Origin: Bacillota bacterium
GTDB lineage: Bacteria > Bacillota > Sulfobacillia > JAUYEG01
Direction: 5' to 3'
Assembly: GCA_030691505.1 (NCBI GenBank)
Contig: JAUYEG010000081.1
Span: forward strand, 126,738-186,985
Length of the DNA stretch: 60,248 nt
The notes beneath the pieces are model-generated. The model was given only the letters and a program-made list of their open reading frames with translations, did not search any database and was not told the origin of the DNA. The position numbers were made by a program, and so were the translations under genes. Shown piece by piece: positions 8,174 through 16,588 of the stretch. The first letter of the stretch is position 1, and each line of letters begins with the position of its first letter.

Positions 8174-9214
8174 GTGTTTCACGATCGGGCTCGCATTCAG
8201 GTCAAAGCCGGTGATGGCGGGCATGGCTGCATTGCCTTCCGGCGCGAGAAGTTTGTTCCCCGTGGCGGACCGTCGGGCGGCGACGGCGGCCGGGGGGGCG
8301 ACGTCTACCTGCTTGCCGAGCCGACGCTGGTGACGTTGCGGGACTTCAGGTACCGCACAAGCTACAGCGCGGGCCGTGGGGACCATGGAGGCGGCTCCAA
8401 GCGCAGCGGCAGCGACGGTGAAGATCTCATTCTTAAGGTTCCTGTCGGCACTCAGGTTTTCGACGCTGCGACCGGCGAGTTGCTCGGAGACCTGATTGAG
8501 CCCGGGCAGCGTCTCCGGGTGGCTGCGGGCGGACGTGGGGGCCGCGGCAACGCGCATTTTGCCACTCCAACCGACCGCGCCCCGCATCGCGCTGAGGACG
8601 GGGTTCTGGGTGGGGCACGTGAGATCCAACTCGAGCTAAAGCTGCTCGCGGATGTGGGACTCGTCGGCCTGCCCAACGCGGGCAAGTCGAGCCTGCTTGC
8701 GAGCGTCACCCGCGCAAGTCCCAAGATCGCAGACTACCCGTTCACCACGGTCGAGCCCAACTTGGGCCTGGTCGAGACACCGGTCGGGGGTCCGCCGCCG
8801 TTTGTGGTCGCCGACATTCCGGGCCTGATCGAGGGGGCGCACGCGGGAGCGGGGCTGGGGCATCAGTTTTTGCGGCATATCGAGCGGACCAGGGTGTTAC
8901 TGTACGTCGTGGATGCCGCCTCGACCACGCCCGGCGGACCGCTTGCGGACCTCGAGACCGTCCGTCGCGAGGTCCGGCTCTACAGCGGACGCCTGGTCGG
9001 GCGGCCGGGGCTGGTTGTTCTGAACAAGATCGACCTGCCTGAGGCGCGCATGCGGCTTGAGGACCTGCAGGGGGCCCTGCGCAGACAGGGGGATGAGTCC
9101 TTCGCGGTTTCGGCCGCAACGGGCGAGGGCATGGATGGCCTTATGCGTCGGACGGGTGAGCTGCTCGCAGGAGCCAGCCCGGACTTGGATGAAATGCCCC
9201 GTGATGAGCCATGA
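8174..9214 (+). CDS. obgE: GTPase ObgE/CgtA
   Basis: Ribosome-associated GTPase of the Obg family, acting in 50S maturation and stress control. The Gly-rich Obg fold (about residues 1-157) includes REKFVPRGGPSGGDGGRGGD. The G domain follows with P-loop GLPNAGKSS (from about residue 167), DIPG and NKID. At 346 residues it ends soon after the G domain, so the C-terminal OCT domain found in Bacillus Obg (428 residues) is missing. GTG start with AGGAGG upstream. It overlaps nadD at its 3' end by 11 bp. Confidence 0.95.
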   Translation: MFHDRARIQVKAGDGGHGCIAFRREKFVPRGGPSGGDGGRGGDVYLLAEPTLVTLRDFRYRTSYSAGRGDHGGGSKRSGSDGEDLILKVPVGTQVFDAATGELLGDLIEPGQRLRVAAGGRGGRGNAHFATPTDRAPHRAEDGVLGGAREIQLELKLLADVGLVGLPNAGKSSLLASVTRASPKIADYPFTTVEPNLGLVETPVGGPPPFVVADIPGLIEGAHAGAGLGHQFLRHIERTRVLLYVVDAASTTPGGPLADLETVRREVRLYSGRLVGRPGLVVLNKIDLPEARMRLEDLQGALRRQGDESFAVSAATGEGMDGLMRRTGELLAGASPDLDEMPRDEP

Positions 9215-9905
9215 CCACAACAACCCCGGCCCGGCGCGGCCGGTAACGACGCCGGCATTGCCCGATGCGCCCGCCCCAAAGGCGCGGGCCATAGGGGTGC
9301 TTGGCGGCACGTTTGACCCTGTCCACCTCGGCCATCTCGCCATTGCCAGGGCTGCCGCCGCCGCGTTGGCCCTGGAGCAGGTGCTGTTCGTCCCCGCCCA
9401 CATCCAGCCGCACAAGCTCACGCGCCGGGTTTCGGCGCCCGAACACCGTTGGGCGATGCTGGAGCTGGCGCTTGAGGGGCAGCAAGGGCTGAGCGCGTCG
9501 CGGGCCGAGCTCGACCGGGGCGGTCCGTCGTACACATCCGAAACGCTGCGCGAGCTTCGTACGACGTACGGCGGTGACGTTCGCCTTTTCTTTATCTGCG
9601 GCGCCGATGCCCTTCAGGAGATGGATTCCTGGCACCGTCCTGATGTGCTGCTGGCCAGCGCAACCGTTGCCGTGGCGCGCAGGCCGGGCTGCCCGGCATC
9701 GTCACAGATACCCGCGATCGCCGCGCGGCTCACGGCGGCCTTTGGTGGGGAGGTTGTCGTCTTTGACGCCCCGCTGCTCGACATCTCCAGCACAGCGATC
9801 CGCAGCCGTGTCGCGAAGGGAGTTGCAGTGGAGCACCTCATCCCGAACGCCGTTTACCAATATGTGCTTAAAAACAGGCTGTACACAGAAGGTAATTGCT
9901 CCTAG
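9204..9905 (+). CDS. nadD: Nicotinate-nucleotide adenylyltransferase
   Basis: Makes nicotinate adenine dinucleotide from nicotinate mononucleotide and ATP in NAD synthesis. The nucleotidyltransferase signature GGTFDPVHLGHL is followed by FVPAHIQPHK and the C-terminal ISSTAIRSRV motif that contacts ATP. Start taken at ATG 9204, inside the end of obgE; GTG 9201 is equally possible. The first 30 residues are a low-complexity lead not normally present in NadD. In many Firmicutes yqeK follows nadD, but here the next gene is an RRM protein. Confidence 0.93.
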   Translation: MSHDHNNPGPARPVTTPALPDAPAPKARAIGVLGGTFDPVHLGHLAIARAAAAALALEQVLFVPAHIQPHKLTRRVSAPEHRWAMLELALEGQQGLSASRAELDRGGPSYTSETLRELRTTYGGDVRLFFICGADALQEMDSWHRPDVLLASATVAVARRPGCPASSQIPAIAARLTAAFGGEVVVFDAPLLDISSTAIRSRVAKGVAVEHLIPNAVYQYVLKNRLYTEGNCS

Positions 9906-10125
9906 CCGTTGAAAAGGCAAATCGTGGCGCGACATGAGTTTCTATCCATGTGCCGTCCGAGCCCTGTATCGAGAGGTTCTAAGCTCTTGAGTCCGAGTCA
10001 GGTCCCGGTTGTCCCAACCATAAGTCGCCCAAAGCGCCAGGCTATCTGGCGTTTTTGTTTCTCATCGGCAGTATGCGGCACAGCGGAGGTGTCATGCCAT
10101 CGAGTTCCAGTCGGGAGGTGACAAA
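9906..10125. other. 220-bp gap between nadD and RRM gene
   Basis: No convincing coding sequence. A reading frame for 70 residues at 9909-10121 has no family resemblance and no ribosome-binding site. The stretch ends with the terminator at 10035-10056, followed by about 70 bases before the RRM gene. It may be the nadD 3' untranslated region or a small untranslated RNA. No known riboswitch core was recognised. Confidence 0.4.
10035..10056 (+). terminator. Rho-independent terminator after nadD
   Basis: Stem CGCCAG/CTGGCG (10035-10040 and 10046-10051) with a GCTAT loop, AAAG before it and five T after it. It separates the obgE-nadD transcript from the RRM gene. Confidence 0.8.
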
Positions 10126-10380
10126 GTGAAGACGCTGTACGTGGGCAATCTCCCCTGGTCGACGACGGAGGAGCGGTTGGCCCAGGTCTTTTCCGTGCAC
10201 GGTCCGGTTAAGACCTGCCGGATCATCACGGACCGGGAGACAGGGCGGTCGCGCGGATTCGGTTTCGTCGAGGTTGACGATCCAGTCGCGGAAGGCATGG
10301 TCAACGCCCTCAACAACACCAATCTTGACGGCAGGCTCATCGTTGTCAACGAGGCCAGACCGCGTCAGGACCGGATGTAG
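10126..10380 (+). CDS. RNA recognition motif (RRM) protein
   Basis: Small single-domain RNA-binding protein of 84 residues. Both RRM signatures are present: RNP2 as LYVGNLPW near the N-terminus and RNP1 as RGFGFVEV in the middle. These bind single-stranded RNA. Such stand-alone RRM proteins occur across bacteria and are often cold- or stress-linked, but their targets are mostly unknown. GTG start preceded by GGGAGGTG. It is flanked by a terminator upstream and a 159-bp gap downstream, so it is probably transcribed alone. Confidence 0.88.
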   Translation: MKTLYVGNLPWSTTEERLAQVFSVHGPVKTCRIITDRETGRSRGFGFVEVDDPVAEGMVNALNNTNLDGRLIVVNEARPRQDRM

Positions 10381-10539
10381 ACCCGGGCTCGGAACAACCG
10401 AATAGCAGGCTTTCAGGATCGGTGCCAGACCCTAACCGGGTGCAATGGTCTACATGTCCGTAACAACTGCGTTGCGCTTCGATTTTGTCGTGGTGGCGGC
10501 GGAGCCAGGCCTTCCTTCATTCGTCGAACTCATGTATAA

Positions 10540-11973
10540 GTGAACGGACAGCGCAGGGACAGCCTGAGTCCGTACCGAAGTTGCGCAGTCATGACTGGAG
10601 ACGAGACCGCGACATTGGGGCCGATTGAACTGGGAGCACGAGGGCTGACTGGCTCAGCCCAAACCGGGCTTGGCCGGCGGCGGCTGCCGCAGACGCGTGC
10701 AAGCCGGGTGGCGCGTCGCCGCCGCCATCCTTGGCGTTGGGTGCTTGGCGGCATAGTTATGGTCATGTTTGTCGCTGGCTTTCTCGGCTCTGCCATCCTG
10801 ACCGTTCTGAAAGGCATCCATAGCGACATGTCCGGGCTGGTCCCGGTGCCACGGCCCGGTGAGCGCGTCAACGTGCTGTTCCTCGGCCTGGATGCCGTTG
10901 TTGACTCCTCCGGCAAGGTCAACCTCGATGTACCGCTGCGCAGCTCGCGCAGCCGCACCGATACGATGATCCTGATTTCCTTTGATCCTGCGGGCGGCTC
11001 GGCCAGTCTCATCTCGATCCCGCGGGACACACGGGTCGAGATTCCGGCGCCGGGCAGGTCCTGGGACAAGATCAACGCCGCGCACGTGTACGGCGGCCCG
11101 CTCCTCGCCATGCGCTCCGTCGAGAAACTGCTCGATATCCCGGTGCACTACTATGTAAGGACCAACTTCCAGGGCGTCCTGTCGGTCGTCAACATCCTGG
11201 GCGGGGTCGAGATCGACGTTGAAACCGACATGCGCTACTCCGACCCCTATCAGGGCCTTGCGATCGATCTCAAGCGCGGACTGCAGACCCTGGATGGGGA
11301 CAAGGCGTTGCAGTACCTGCGGTACCGCAACGGCGGGGGAGATATCGCGCGCATCCAGCGGCAGCAGAAGTTCATTGCCGCGCTGCTGCGCCGCGTCGTT
11401 TCTTTCAACACGGTGCTCCGCGCGCAGGCTCTGGCCCGTGAGGTGGTCAAGTACATCGACACCAACATGACAACTTCCGAGCTATTTGACTTCGTCCGAA
11501 TCGCCTCCCAGGTCACCGATCCGAATGTGGAAATGGCGACGCTACCCGGGGACGCGAAGTACATAACCGACCCCGGACGGACAATGGCTCTTTCATACTG
11601 GGTGCTGCGCGAGAACGAAACCGACGAGCTGGTGGCAAAGCTGGTCTGGGGAATCGACCGCGAGCAAAACGCGGCCGTGACAGTCCGCGTGCTCAACGGT
11701 ACGGATGTTGCCGGGCTGGGCGCCGAAGTGGCCAGCCGCCTGCGGGCCGATGGTTTCAACGTGGTACAGGTCGCCAACGCCCCATCGGGCGCCAACGGCA
11801 GCGAGACGCGCGTCGTGATGCACACGGAGGACCAAACGCCGGGCAAGCTCGTCGCGCGCAGCGTGATGCGCTTGGCCGCCGAGTCCGGCCTGTACAAGGA
11901 GATTCAGAAGGATCTGCCCTATGCCGTGACCGTGATCGTCGGCTCGGGTTTCAAACTGTCGGCGACACGCTAA
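10540..11973 (+). CDS. LytR-CpsA-Psr (LCP) family cell-wall protein
   Basis: LCP phosphotransferase, which attaches anionic polymers to peptidoglycan outside the membrane. A cytoplasmic basic N-terminus leads to one membrane segment (about residues 66-88). The LCP domain follows with SRTDTMILIS, SLISIPRDTRVEI and DGDKALQYLRYRNGGGD. A LytR_C domain occupies about residues 385-455. GTG at 10540 gives the full frame; ATG at 10591 is an alternative, and neither has a clear ribosome-binding site. The neighbour rsfS is a usual companion of LCP genes in the nadD-yqeK-LCP-rsfS order. Here yqeK is absent. Confidence 0.9.
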   Translation: MNGQRRDSLSPYRSCAVMTGDETATLGPIELGARGLTGSAQTGLGRRRLPQTRASRVARRRRHPWRWVLGGIVMVMFVAGFLGSAILTVLKGIHSDMSGLVPVPRPGERVNVLFLGLDAVVDSSGKVNLDVPLRSSRSRTDTMILISFDPAGGSASLISIPRDTRVEIPAPGRSWDKINAAHVYGGPLLAMRSVEKLLDIPVHYYVRTNFQGVLSVVNILGGVEIDVETDMRYSDPYQGLAIDLKRGLQTLDGDKALQYLRYRNGGGDIARIQRQQKFIAALLRRVVSFNTVLRAQALAREVVKYIDTNMTTSELFDFVRIASQVTDPNVEMATLPGDAKYITDPGRTMALSYWVLRENETDELVAKLVWGIDREQNAAVTVRVLNGTDVAGLGAEVASRLRADGFNVVQVANAPSGANGSETRVVMHTEDQTPGKLVARSVMRLAAESGLYKEIQKDLPYAVTVIVGSGFKLSATR

Positions 11974-12100
11974 TCCAGCCCGGGGCCAGCCGGGCAGAGG
12001 CGGTCCGCAATCGGCTGCCAAGCAAGCGGCGGCGGGATACTAGATGGCACTGGAGTCGGAAACGGGTCTCCGCAAACCCACGTGAGAGGGATGTGAACGC

Positions 12101-12502
12101 TTGGAACCGGAAGCGCTCAGCGAGCTGGCGGCAGGCGCCGCCCGGGACAAGAAAGCCGAGGGCGTTATGTTACTGGACCTGCGTGAGCTCACAATCATGT
12201 GCGACTACTTCCTCATCTGCACCGCCCGCAACACCCAGCACGTCAAAGCCGTGGTCGAGGGCGTCCAGGAGCGGCTCGAGGACGCCGGGCGCCGGGCGCG
12301 GCATATCGAAGGCAAGTCCAATGCCCGCTGGGTTCTCATGGACTACGGCGATGTGATCGTGCACGTGTTCCTGCCCGAGGAACGGGCGTTTTACGACCTG
12401 GAACGGCTGTGGGCTGACGCGCGCCTAACCGAGCTCGCCGCGGTCGTCGAGCAAGCGCGTGGCGTGCAACACGTTGACGCACGCACCGACGCGAGCTTAT
12501 AA
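12101..12502 (+). CDS. rsfS: Ribosomal silencing factor RsfS
   Basis: RsfS/Iojap family protein that binds L14 on the 50S subunit and blocks subunit joining in starved cells. 133 residues. The family pattern is clear: DLRELTIMCDYFLICTARN, the ARHIEGKSNARWVLMDYGD segment and VHVFLPEERAFYDLERLW. TTG start with AGAGGG about 10 bases upstream. It lies 127 bp after the LCP gene. The promoter of the downstream tRNA overlaps its last codons. Confidence 0.94.
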   Translation: MEPEALSELAAGAARDKKAEGVMLLDLRELTIMCDYFLICTARNTQHVKAVVEGVQERLEDAGRRARHIEGKSNARWVLMDYGDVIVHVFLPEERAFYDLERLWADARLTELAAVVEQARGVQHVDARTDASL

Positions 12503-12503
12503 T
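12474..12503 (+). promoter_or_regulatory. Putative sigma-A promoter for tRNA-Ala
   Basis: TTGACG (12474-12479) and TATAAT (12498-12503) are 18 bp apart. The -10 box spans the rsfS stop codon. Transcription would start near 12510, about 60 bases before the tRNA. Confidence 0.75.
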
Positions 12504-12569
12504 CAGGGTTGCCGCTTCAAAGACGGCGCGCTTTTTGAGTACGTTTAGCTGGTCAAAGTGAATACGTGT

Positions 12570-12645
<76 letters not shown>

Positions 12646-12653
12646 GCTATTAG

Positions 12654-12682
12654 CAGCTCCGAGGATTGCTCGGAGCTGTTTC
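12654..12682 (+). terminator. Terminator after tRNA-Ala
   Basis: Perfect 10-bp stem CAGCTCCGAG/CTCGGAGCTG (12654-12663 and 12669-12678) with a 5-base loop and a short T run (TTTCTG). Confidence 0.75.
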
Positions 12683-12851
12683 TGCATGTCTGACCACCGG
12701 GCACCTCCCACCATGACCTAACCAGAAATGAAGTAACTGGGCGACTCTCGGGCCTCCTGCAGAAGGCAAGGCATCTCTAGTACAGAAGAAAGACCCACGT
12801 GGCTCTTGGCTCCGCTCCCGCCTACATGCTGTTGGACGGAGGGATCCAGGG

Positions 12852-13190
12852 ATGAAGGAAGGGACAAGCGACGGGCCGGGACGCCCTGTCCCGTGGCCCA
12901 CCACCGTGAGCGAAGCGGTATCCGCACTTCTGACCACGATCGGTGACGAAGTGAAGGACTACCTTGCCAGCTGCGATGAGGCCGATGTTTGGGGACTGCA
13001 TTTCACCCTGGGAATGTGGATCAGGAATAACTACGGGCTATGGCAAGGCAACAAAGCCCTCCTGGAGTCCTGCAGGGCCTTTGACCCGGATGGCGCCTCA
13101 ATGGTGATCATCAGAGCCCTCTGGCAAGCGCTGCATCAGGGCAAGCCCGAGCCCGGCGGAGGATCGACCCGTTGCACACCACCCGAGTAG
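12852..13190 (+). CDS. DUF6794-like protein
   Basis: Small protein of 112 residues of unknown function. The core pattern, a helix TVSEAVSALL followed by LHFTLGMWIRNNYGLWQGNK and a final helix ASMVIIRALWQAL, resembles the DUF6794 family as I know it. GGAGGG lies 8 bases before the ATG. Its last 19 bases overlap the start of the dehydrogenase gene, suggesting cotranscription. The 170 bases between it and the tRNA terminator hold no recognisable gene. Confidence 0.6.
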   Translation: MKEGTSDGPGRPVPWPTTVSEAVSALLTTIGDEVKDYLASCDEADVWGLHFTLGMWIRNNYGLWQGNKALLESCRAFDPDGASMVIIRALWQALHQGKPEPGGGSTRCTPPE

Positions 13191-13921
13191 CATTGGTCAC
13201 AGGCTCCGGTCGGGGCCTCGGCCGGGCAATCGCCATCGAGCTTGCGCGCCGGGGCCTTGCTGTTGTTGTCAACTCCTCACGTAACCCGGAGCAAGCCGGC
13301 CGCACGGCCGAGCTCATCCGGGCCGCCGGCGGCCAGGCGGAGGCTGTCGTCGCGGACGTGTCATCTCCGGCCGATGTCGCCCGCCTCTTTGAGGCCATTG
13401 ACCGCACCTTCGGGCGCCTCGACGTCCTCGTCAACAACGCCGGCATTAACCGTGATGTGGACTTCCGGGAGATGAGCGACCGGCAGTGGTTCGATGTACT
13501 GGCGACAAACCTCAGTGGCCCGTTCCTGTGTTCGCGGGCCGCCGTGCCCCTGATGGACCGTGCAGGCGGGGGAAGCATCGTCAACATCACCGCCCGGACG
13601 GCCTACCGCCCCCGCAAGAGAGGAGCCAACTACTGCGCCGCCAAGGCCGGGCTGAGCATGTTGTGCCAGTGCATGGCTCTGGAGTTGGCGCCGTCGATCC
13701 GCGTCAACTGCGTGGCGCCCGGGACGACGGACACGGCGGAGGTCAGGGAGAGGTTCGACCTCGACACCCCGGATGGTATGGCACGGATGCTGGCACCCAT
13801 ACCGTTGGGCCGCATCGCCACCCCCGAAGAAGTGGCTCGGTTCGTAGCCTACGTCGCCCTTGACGCCGGGTTCATGACCGGTCAGGACGTGCTCTATGAT
13901 GGGGGGAGAAACCTGACCTGA
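13172..13921 (+). CDS. SDR family oxidoreductase
   Basis: Short-chain dehydrogenase/reductase of 249 residues. Cofactor motif TGSGRGLG near the N-terminus, NNAG in the middle and catalytic YCAAK are present. The residue 13 before the catalytic Tyr, normally Ser, is Ala (NITARTAYR), with Thr on either side at distances 11 and 14. This is unusual for an active SDR. TTG start at 13172 overlaps the preceding gene. It is followed after 26 bp by a hydroxyacid-dehydrogenase-type gene, so the two probably act on related substrates; the substrate is unknown. Confidence 0.85.
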   Translation: MHTTRVALVTGSGRGLGRAIAIELARRGLAVVVNSSRNPEQAGRTAELIRAAGGQAEAVVADVSSPADVARLFEAIDRTFGRLDVLVNNAGINRDVDFREMSDRQWFDVLATNLSGPFLCSRAAVPLMDRAGGGSIVNITARTAYRPRKRGANYCAAKAGLSMLCQCMALELAPSIRVNCVAPGTTDTAEVRERFDLDTPDGMARMLAPIPLGRIATPEEVARFVAYVALDAGFMTGQDVLYDGGRNLT

Positions 13922-13947
13922 GACCAAAGATCGCGGAGGTATTGGAC

Positions 13948-14838
13948 ATGACCAAGATTGGGTTCATAGGGCTCGGCATAATGGGAAAGCCAATGGCCAA
14001 GAGGCTGCTGCAGGCCGGGTACGATCTGACTTGCTACGACATCAACCCTGAACCGGTCAGGGAGCTCGTTACGGCGGGCGCCAGGCAGGGACGCTCTTCC
14101 AAGGATGTTGCGGAGCAGAGCGAGATTGTCATCACCATGCTTCCTAATTCCCCCCACGTCGAGCAGGTCGTCCTGGGCGCAGACGGGGTTCTCGCAGGTG
14201 CCAGGCCAGGGACGATAGTGGTCGACATGAGTTCCATCGACCCCACCGTGACCAGGGACGTAAGCGCGAAGCTCCAGAAAAAAGGCATCGTCATGCTCGA
14301 CGCCCCGGTCAGTGGCGGGGAGCCCAAGGCTATCGACGGCACCCTGTCGATCATGGTAGGCGGGCCCCAGGATGCGTTTGACCGTGTCCGCGATATCCTC
14401 CTGAAAATGGGCGCATCTGCGGTGCTCGTCGGCGAGATCGGCAGCGGAAACGTGACCAAGCTGGCAAATCAGATCATGGTCGGCCTCAATATCGCCGCTA
14501 TGTCAGAGGCCATGGTCCTGGCCGTCAAGTCCGGCGTCGATCCCGAGCGAGTGTATCAGGCAGTCAGGGGTGGCCTCGCCGGCAGCGCGGTCCTGGACGC
14601 CAAAGTGCCCTTGATCCTGCAGGGCAACTTCAAGCCTGGTTTCAGGATTGAGCTTCATATCAAGGACCTAGCGAATGCTCTTGCTGCTGCCCACGAAGTG
14701 GGCGTGCCTCTGCCGCTAACCAGCCAGGTCATGGAGGTTATGCAGGCGCTCAAGGTACAGGGCAAGGCAGAGGACGACCACGGAGGAGTGGTCCAGTTCT
14801 TCGAAGGGCTAGCAGGGGTCAAGGTGCGGAAGTCCTGA
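13948..14838 (+). CDS. 3-hydroxyisobutyrate dehydrogenase-family oxidoreductase
   Basis: NAD(P)-dependent beta-hydroxyacid dehydrogenase, similar to tartronate semialdehyde reductase and 3-hydroxyisobutyrate dehydrogenase. The Rossmann motif GFIGLGIMGKPMAKRLL opens the protein, followed by the substrate motif DAPVSGGEPKA and the catalytic Lys region GNVTKLANQI. 296 residues, usual for the family. ATG 13948 lies 8 bases after GGAGG; TTG 13942 is too close to it. It pairs with the SDR gene upstream. Exact substrate not determined. Confidence 0.88.
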   Translation: MTKIGFIGLGIMGKPMAKRLLQAGYDLTCYDINPEPVRELVTAGARQGRSSKDVAEQSEIVITMLPNSPHVEQVVLGADGVLAGARPGTIVVDMSSIDPTVTRDVSAKLQKKGIVMLDAPVSGGEPKAIDGTLSIMVGGPQDAFDRVRDILLKMGASAVLVGEIGSGNVTKLANQIMVGLNIAAMSEAMVLAVKSGVDPERVYQAVRGGLAGSAVLDAKVPLILQGNFKPGFRIELHIKDLANALAAAHEVGVPLPLTSQVMEVMQALKVQGKAEDDHGGVVQFFEGLAGVKVRKS

Positions 14839-14933
14839 CCTTTGGCGGCTGAAAGGCCCGTCGTGCCGTCCGGTGGATGACCGTCCGCTGAGGCAGCCAT
14901 TCTCCGGGCTCAGATGCTCCTACATGGCCACAA

Positions 14934-14970
14934 GAAAAGGCGAGGCCCCTGCCTAGACTTGGAGCCTCGC
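14934..14970 (-). terminator. Terminator of the leftward hydrolase operon
   Basis: On the minus strand, GCGAGGC (14970-14964) pairs with GCCTCGC (14946-14940) and is followed by CTTTTCTT. It lies about 50 bases after the stop of the M20 gene. Confidence 0.7.
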
Positions 14971-15018
14971 AGATAGCATGTTTTCTGCAGACCGTTGCAG
15001 TTTTGACCAGCTCAACTT

Positions 15019-16443
15019 TCAGATCTTGGTCTCGTACATATGGAACGCCGGCTTGGCGTCTGGCATCGCGGAACGGTATTCGCGTCCGCCCATGCGCTTG
15101 CGGAACTCAGCCTGGGCCTTTTCGACCAGTTCCGGGTTGGTCATGAAGGCATACGCTGCCTCAGCCAGTACCTTGGCGCCGGCGATCAGACCGGCATGAC
15201 CGATACCCATCCCTGCCTGCGAGGTAAACTGCCACGAATGGCCGGGAGTGCCAAGAGCATTACTGGCCATCGTGACCCCGCCGTAGGGGCAGCAGTGGCT
15301 GGTGTCCCCGGCGTCGTCGGAGCCGGCCGGCTCGGGCTCGGTCTTGGGGCATGGGAGCACCGCTTCCAGGAGATCCTTGTCCCACCACTCCTCCGGGACA
15401 TCACTGCGGCGCATCGAGGCCTCCTTCACTGACTTGGGGATCGACTTGCTGATCTCCGCCGCGAACTCGCGATCCTTGGCGGTGAAAGTGGGTGGTCCGA
15501 CCCGCTGCAGGGCTTCGTCAACAACGGCCGCGACGGCGTAGTTGGGCAAAATGTTGTAGATGCACTTGAACCGGTCAATCTCGACTCTGGTTTCAGTTGC
15601 CATAGCTGCGCCTTTGGCGCACAGGCAGACTCGCTCCCAGAGAGCATCAAGGACGTCGCGATTCCAGGCCCGGACACGAACCCACCCCTGGGCCTCCGGA
15701 GGAACCACATTGGGCTGGCCGCCGCCTTTGGTAATCGTGTAGTGGATCCGGGTCCGCGGCGGCATGTGCTCGCGAAGGAACTCTATGCCCATGTTCATCA
15801 GCTGTAGGGCGTCAAGCGCGCTTCGACCGTTGTAGGGATCCCCGGACGCATGGGACGAACGGCCGTAAAAGGTGAACGTGGTGTCGTCACTGGCAAGGGT
15901 CGATCCGAACTTCACCCGGTTGACTGAAGCACCATGATACGCGAGGGCAATATCACAGTCCTTGAAGACGCCATCGCGGGCCATAAAGGCCTTGCCCGCG
16001 CCGCCTTCCTCCGCCGGGCAGCCGTAGAACCGGATGGTGCCCTTGACGCCTTTCGTCTCCATCTCCTTCTTGAGCCCGATCGCGGCGCCGAACGATGCTG
16101 CCCCGATCAGGTTGTGCCCACAGCCGTGGCCAGGTCCGTCTCTGACCACTGGATCCTGCACCGGCACGGCCTTCTGCGAGCAGTTGGTCAGTGCATCGTA
16201 CTCCGCCAGGAAACCGATCACAGGTTTCCCGGAGCCCCATTCGGCTACGATGGCCGAGGGTATGCCGCCGGCACCGGTTTCGACCTTGAAGCCCTCGGCT
16301 CGTAGGTTCTCAACCAGGACTGCGGCAGACTTGTTCTCGTGCAGGCATAGCTCGGCATACTCCCAGATCTTGTCGGAGATGGCCACGATCTGGTCCCGCT
16401 TCTGGTCGATGTAGCGGATAGCGTTCTTAGCCAAGGCCTCCAA
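15019..16443 (-). CDS. M20 family amidohydrolase, AbgB-like
   Basis: Zinc-dependent M20 hydrolase resembling subunit B of p-aminobenzoyl-glutamate hydrolase. 474 residues. Metal-site blocks are present: FLAEYDALT, GHGCGHNLIG, and GCPAEEGGAGK with the catalytic Glu. The dimerisation insert begins at TFTFYGRSSHASGDPYNG. The TTG start has GGGAGGGG upstream. It is last in a leftward group with an M28 peptidase and a broken amidohydrolase, and the second AbgB-like gene at 24003 is its paralogue. Likely substrates are N-acyl amino acids or small peptides; this is family inference. Confidence 0.88.
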   Translation of the reverse strand: MEALAKNAIRYIDQKRDQIVAISDKIWEYAELCLHENKSAAVLVENLRAEGFKVETGAGGIPSAIVAEWGSGKPVIGFLAEYDALTNCSQKAVPVQDPVVRDGPGHGCGHNLIGAASFGAAIGLKKEMETKGVKGTIRFYGCPAEEGGAGKAFMARDGVFKDCDIALAYHGASVNRVKFGSTLASDDTTFTFYGRSSHASGDPYNGRSALDALQLMNMGIEFLREHMPPRTRIHYTITKGGGQPNVVPPEAQGWVRVRAWNRDVLDALWERVCLCAKGAAMATETRVEIDRFKCIYNILPNYAVAAVVDEALQRVGPPTFTAKDREFAAEISKSIPKSVKEASMRRSDVPEEWWDKDLLEAVLPCPKTEPEPAGSDDAGDTSHCCPYGGVTMASNALGTPGHSWQFTSQAGMGIGHAGLIAGAKVLAEAAYAFMTNPELVEKAQAEFRKRMGGREYRSAMPDAKPAFHMYETKI

Positions 16444-16588
16444 CTCTTCGGTCCCCTCCCGCGAAATCAGCTAGTCTGGATCCCGGCCGCCGCAGTGGCC
16501 CGTTTCCGATCCCCCGGCGCCCAGGGGAGAGCCAGGTGGCGCATGACTTCGGGGTGAGTTGTAGGCGGCCCTCCTTTGCCCGACTGTG

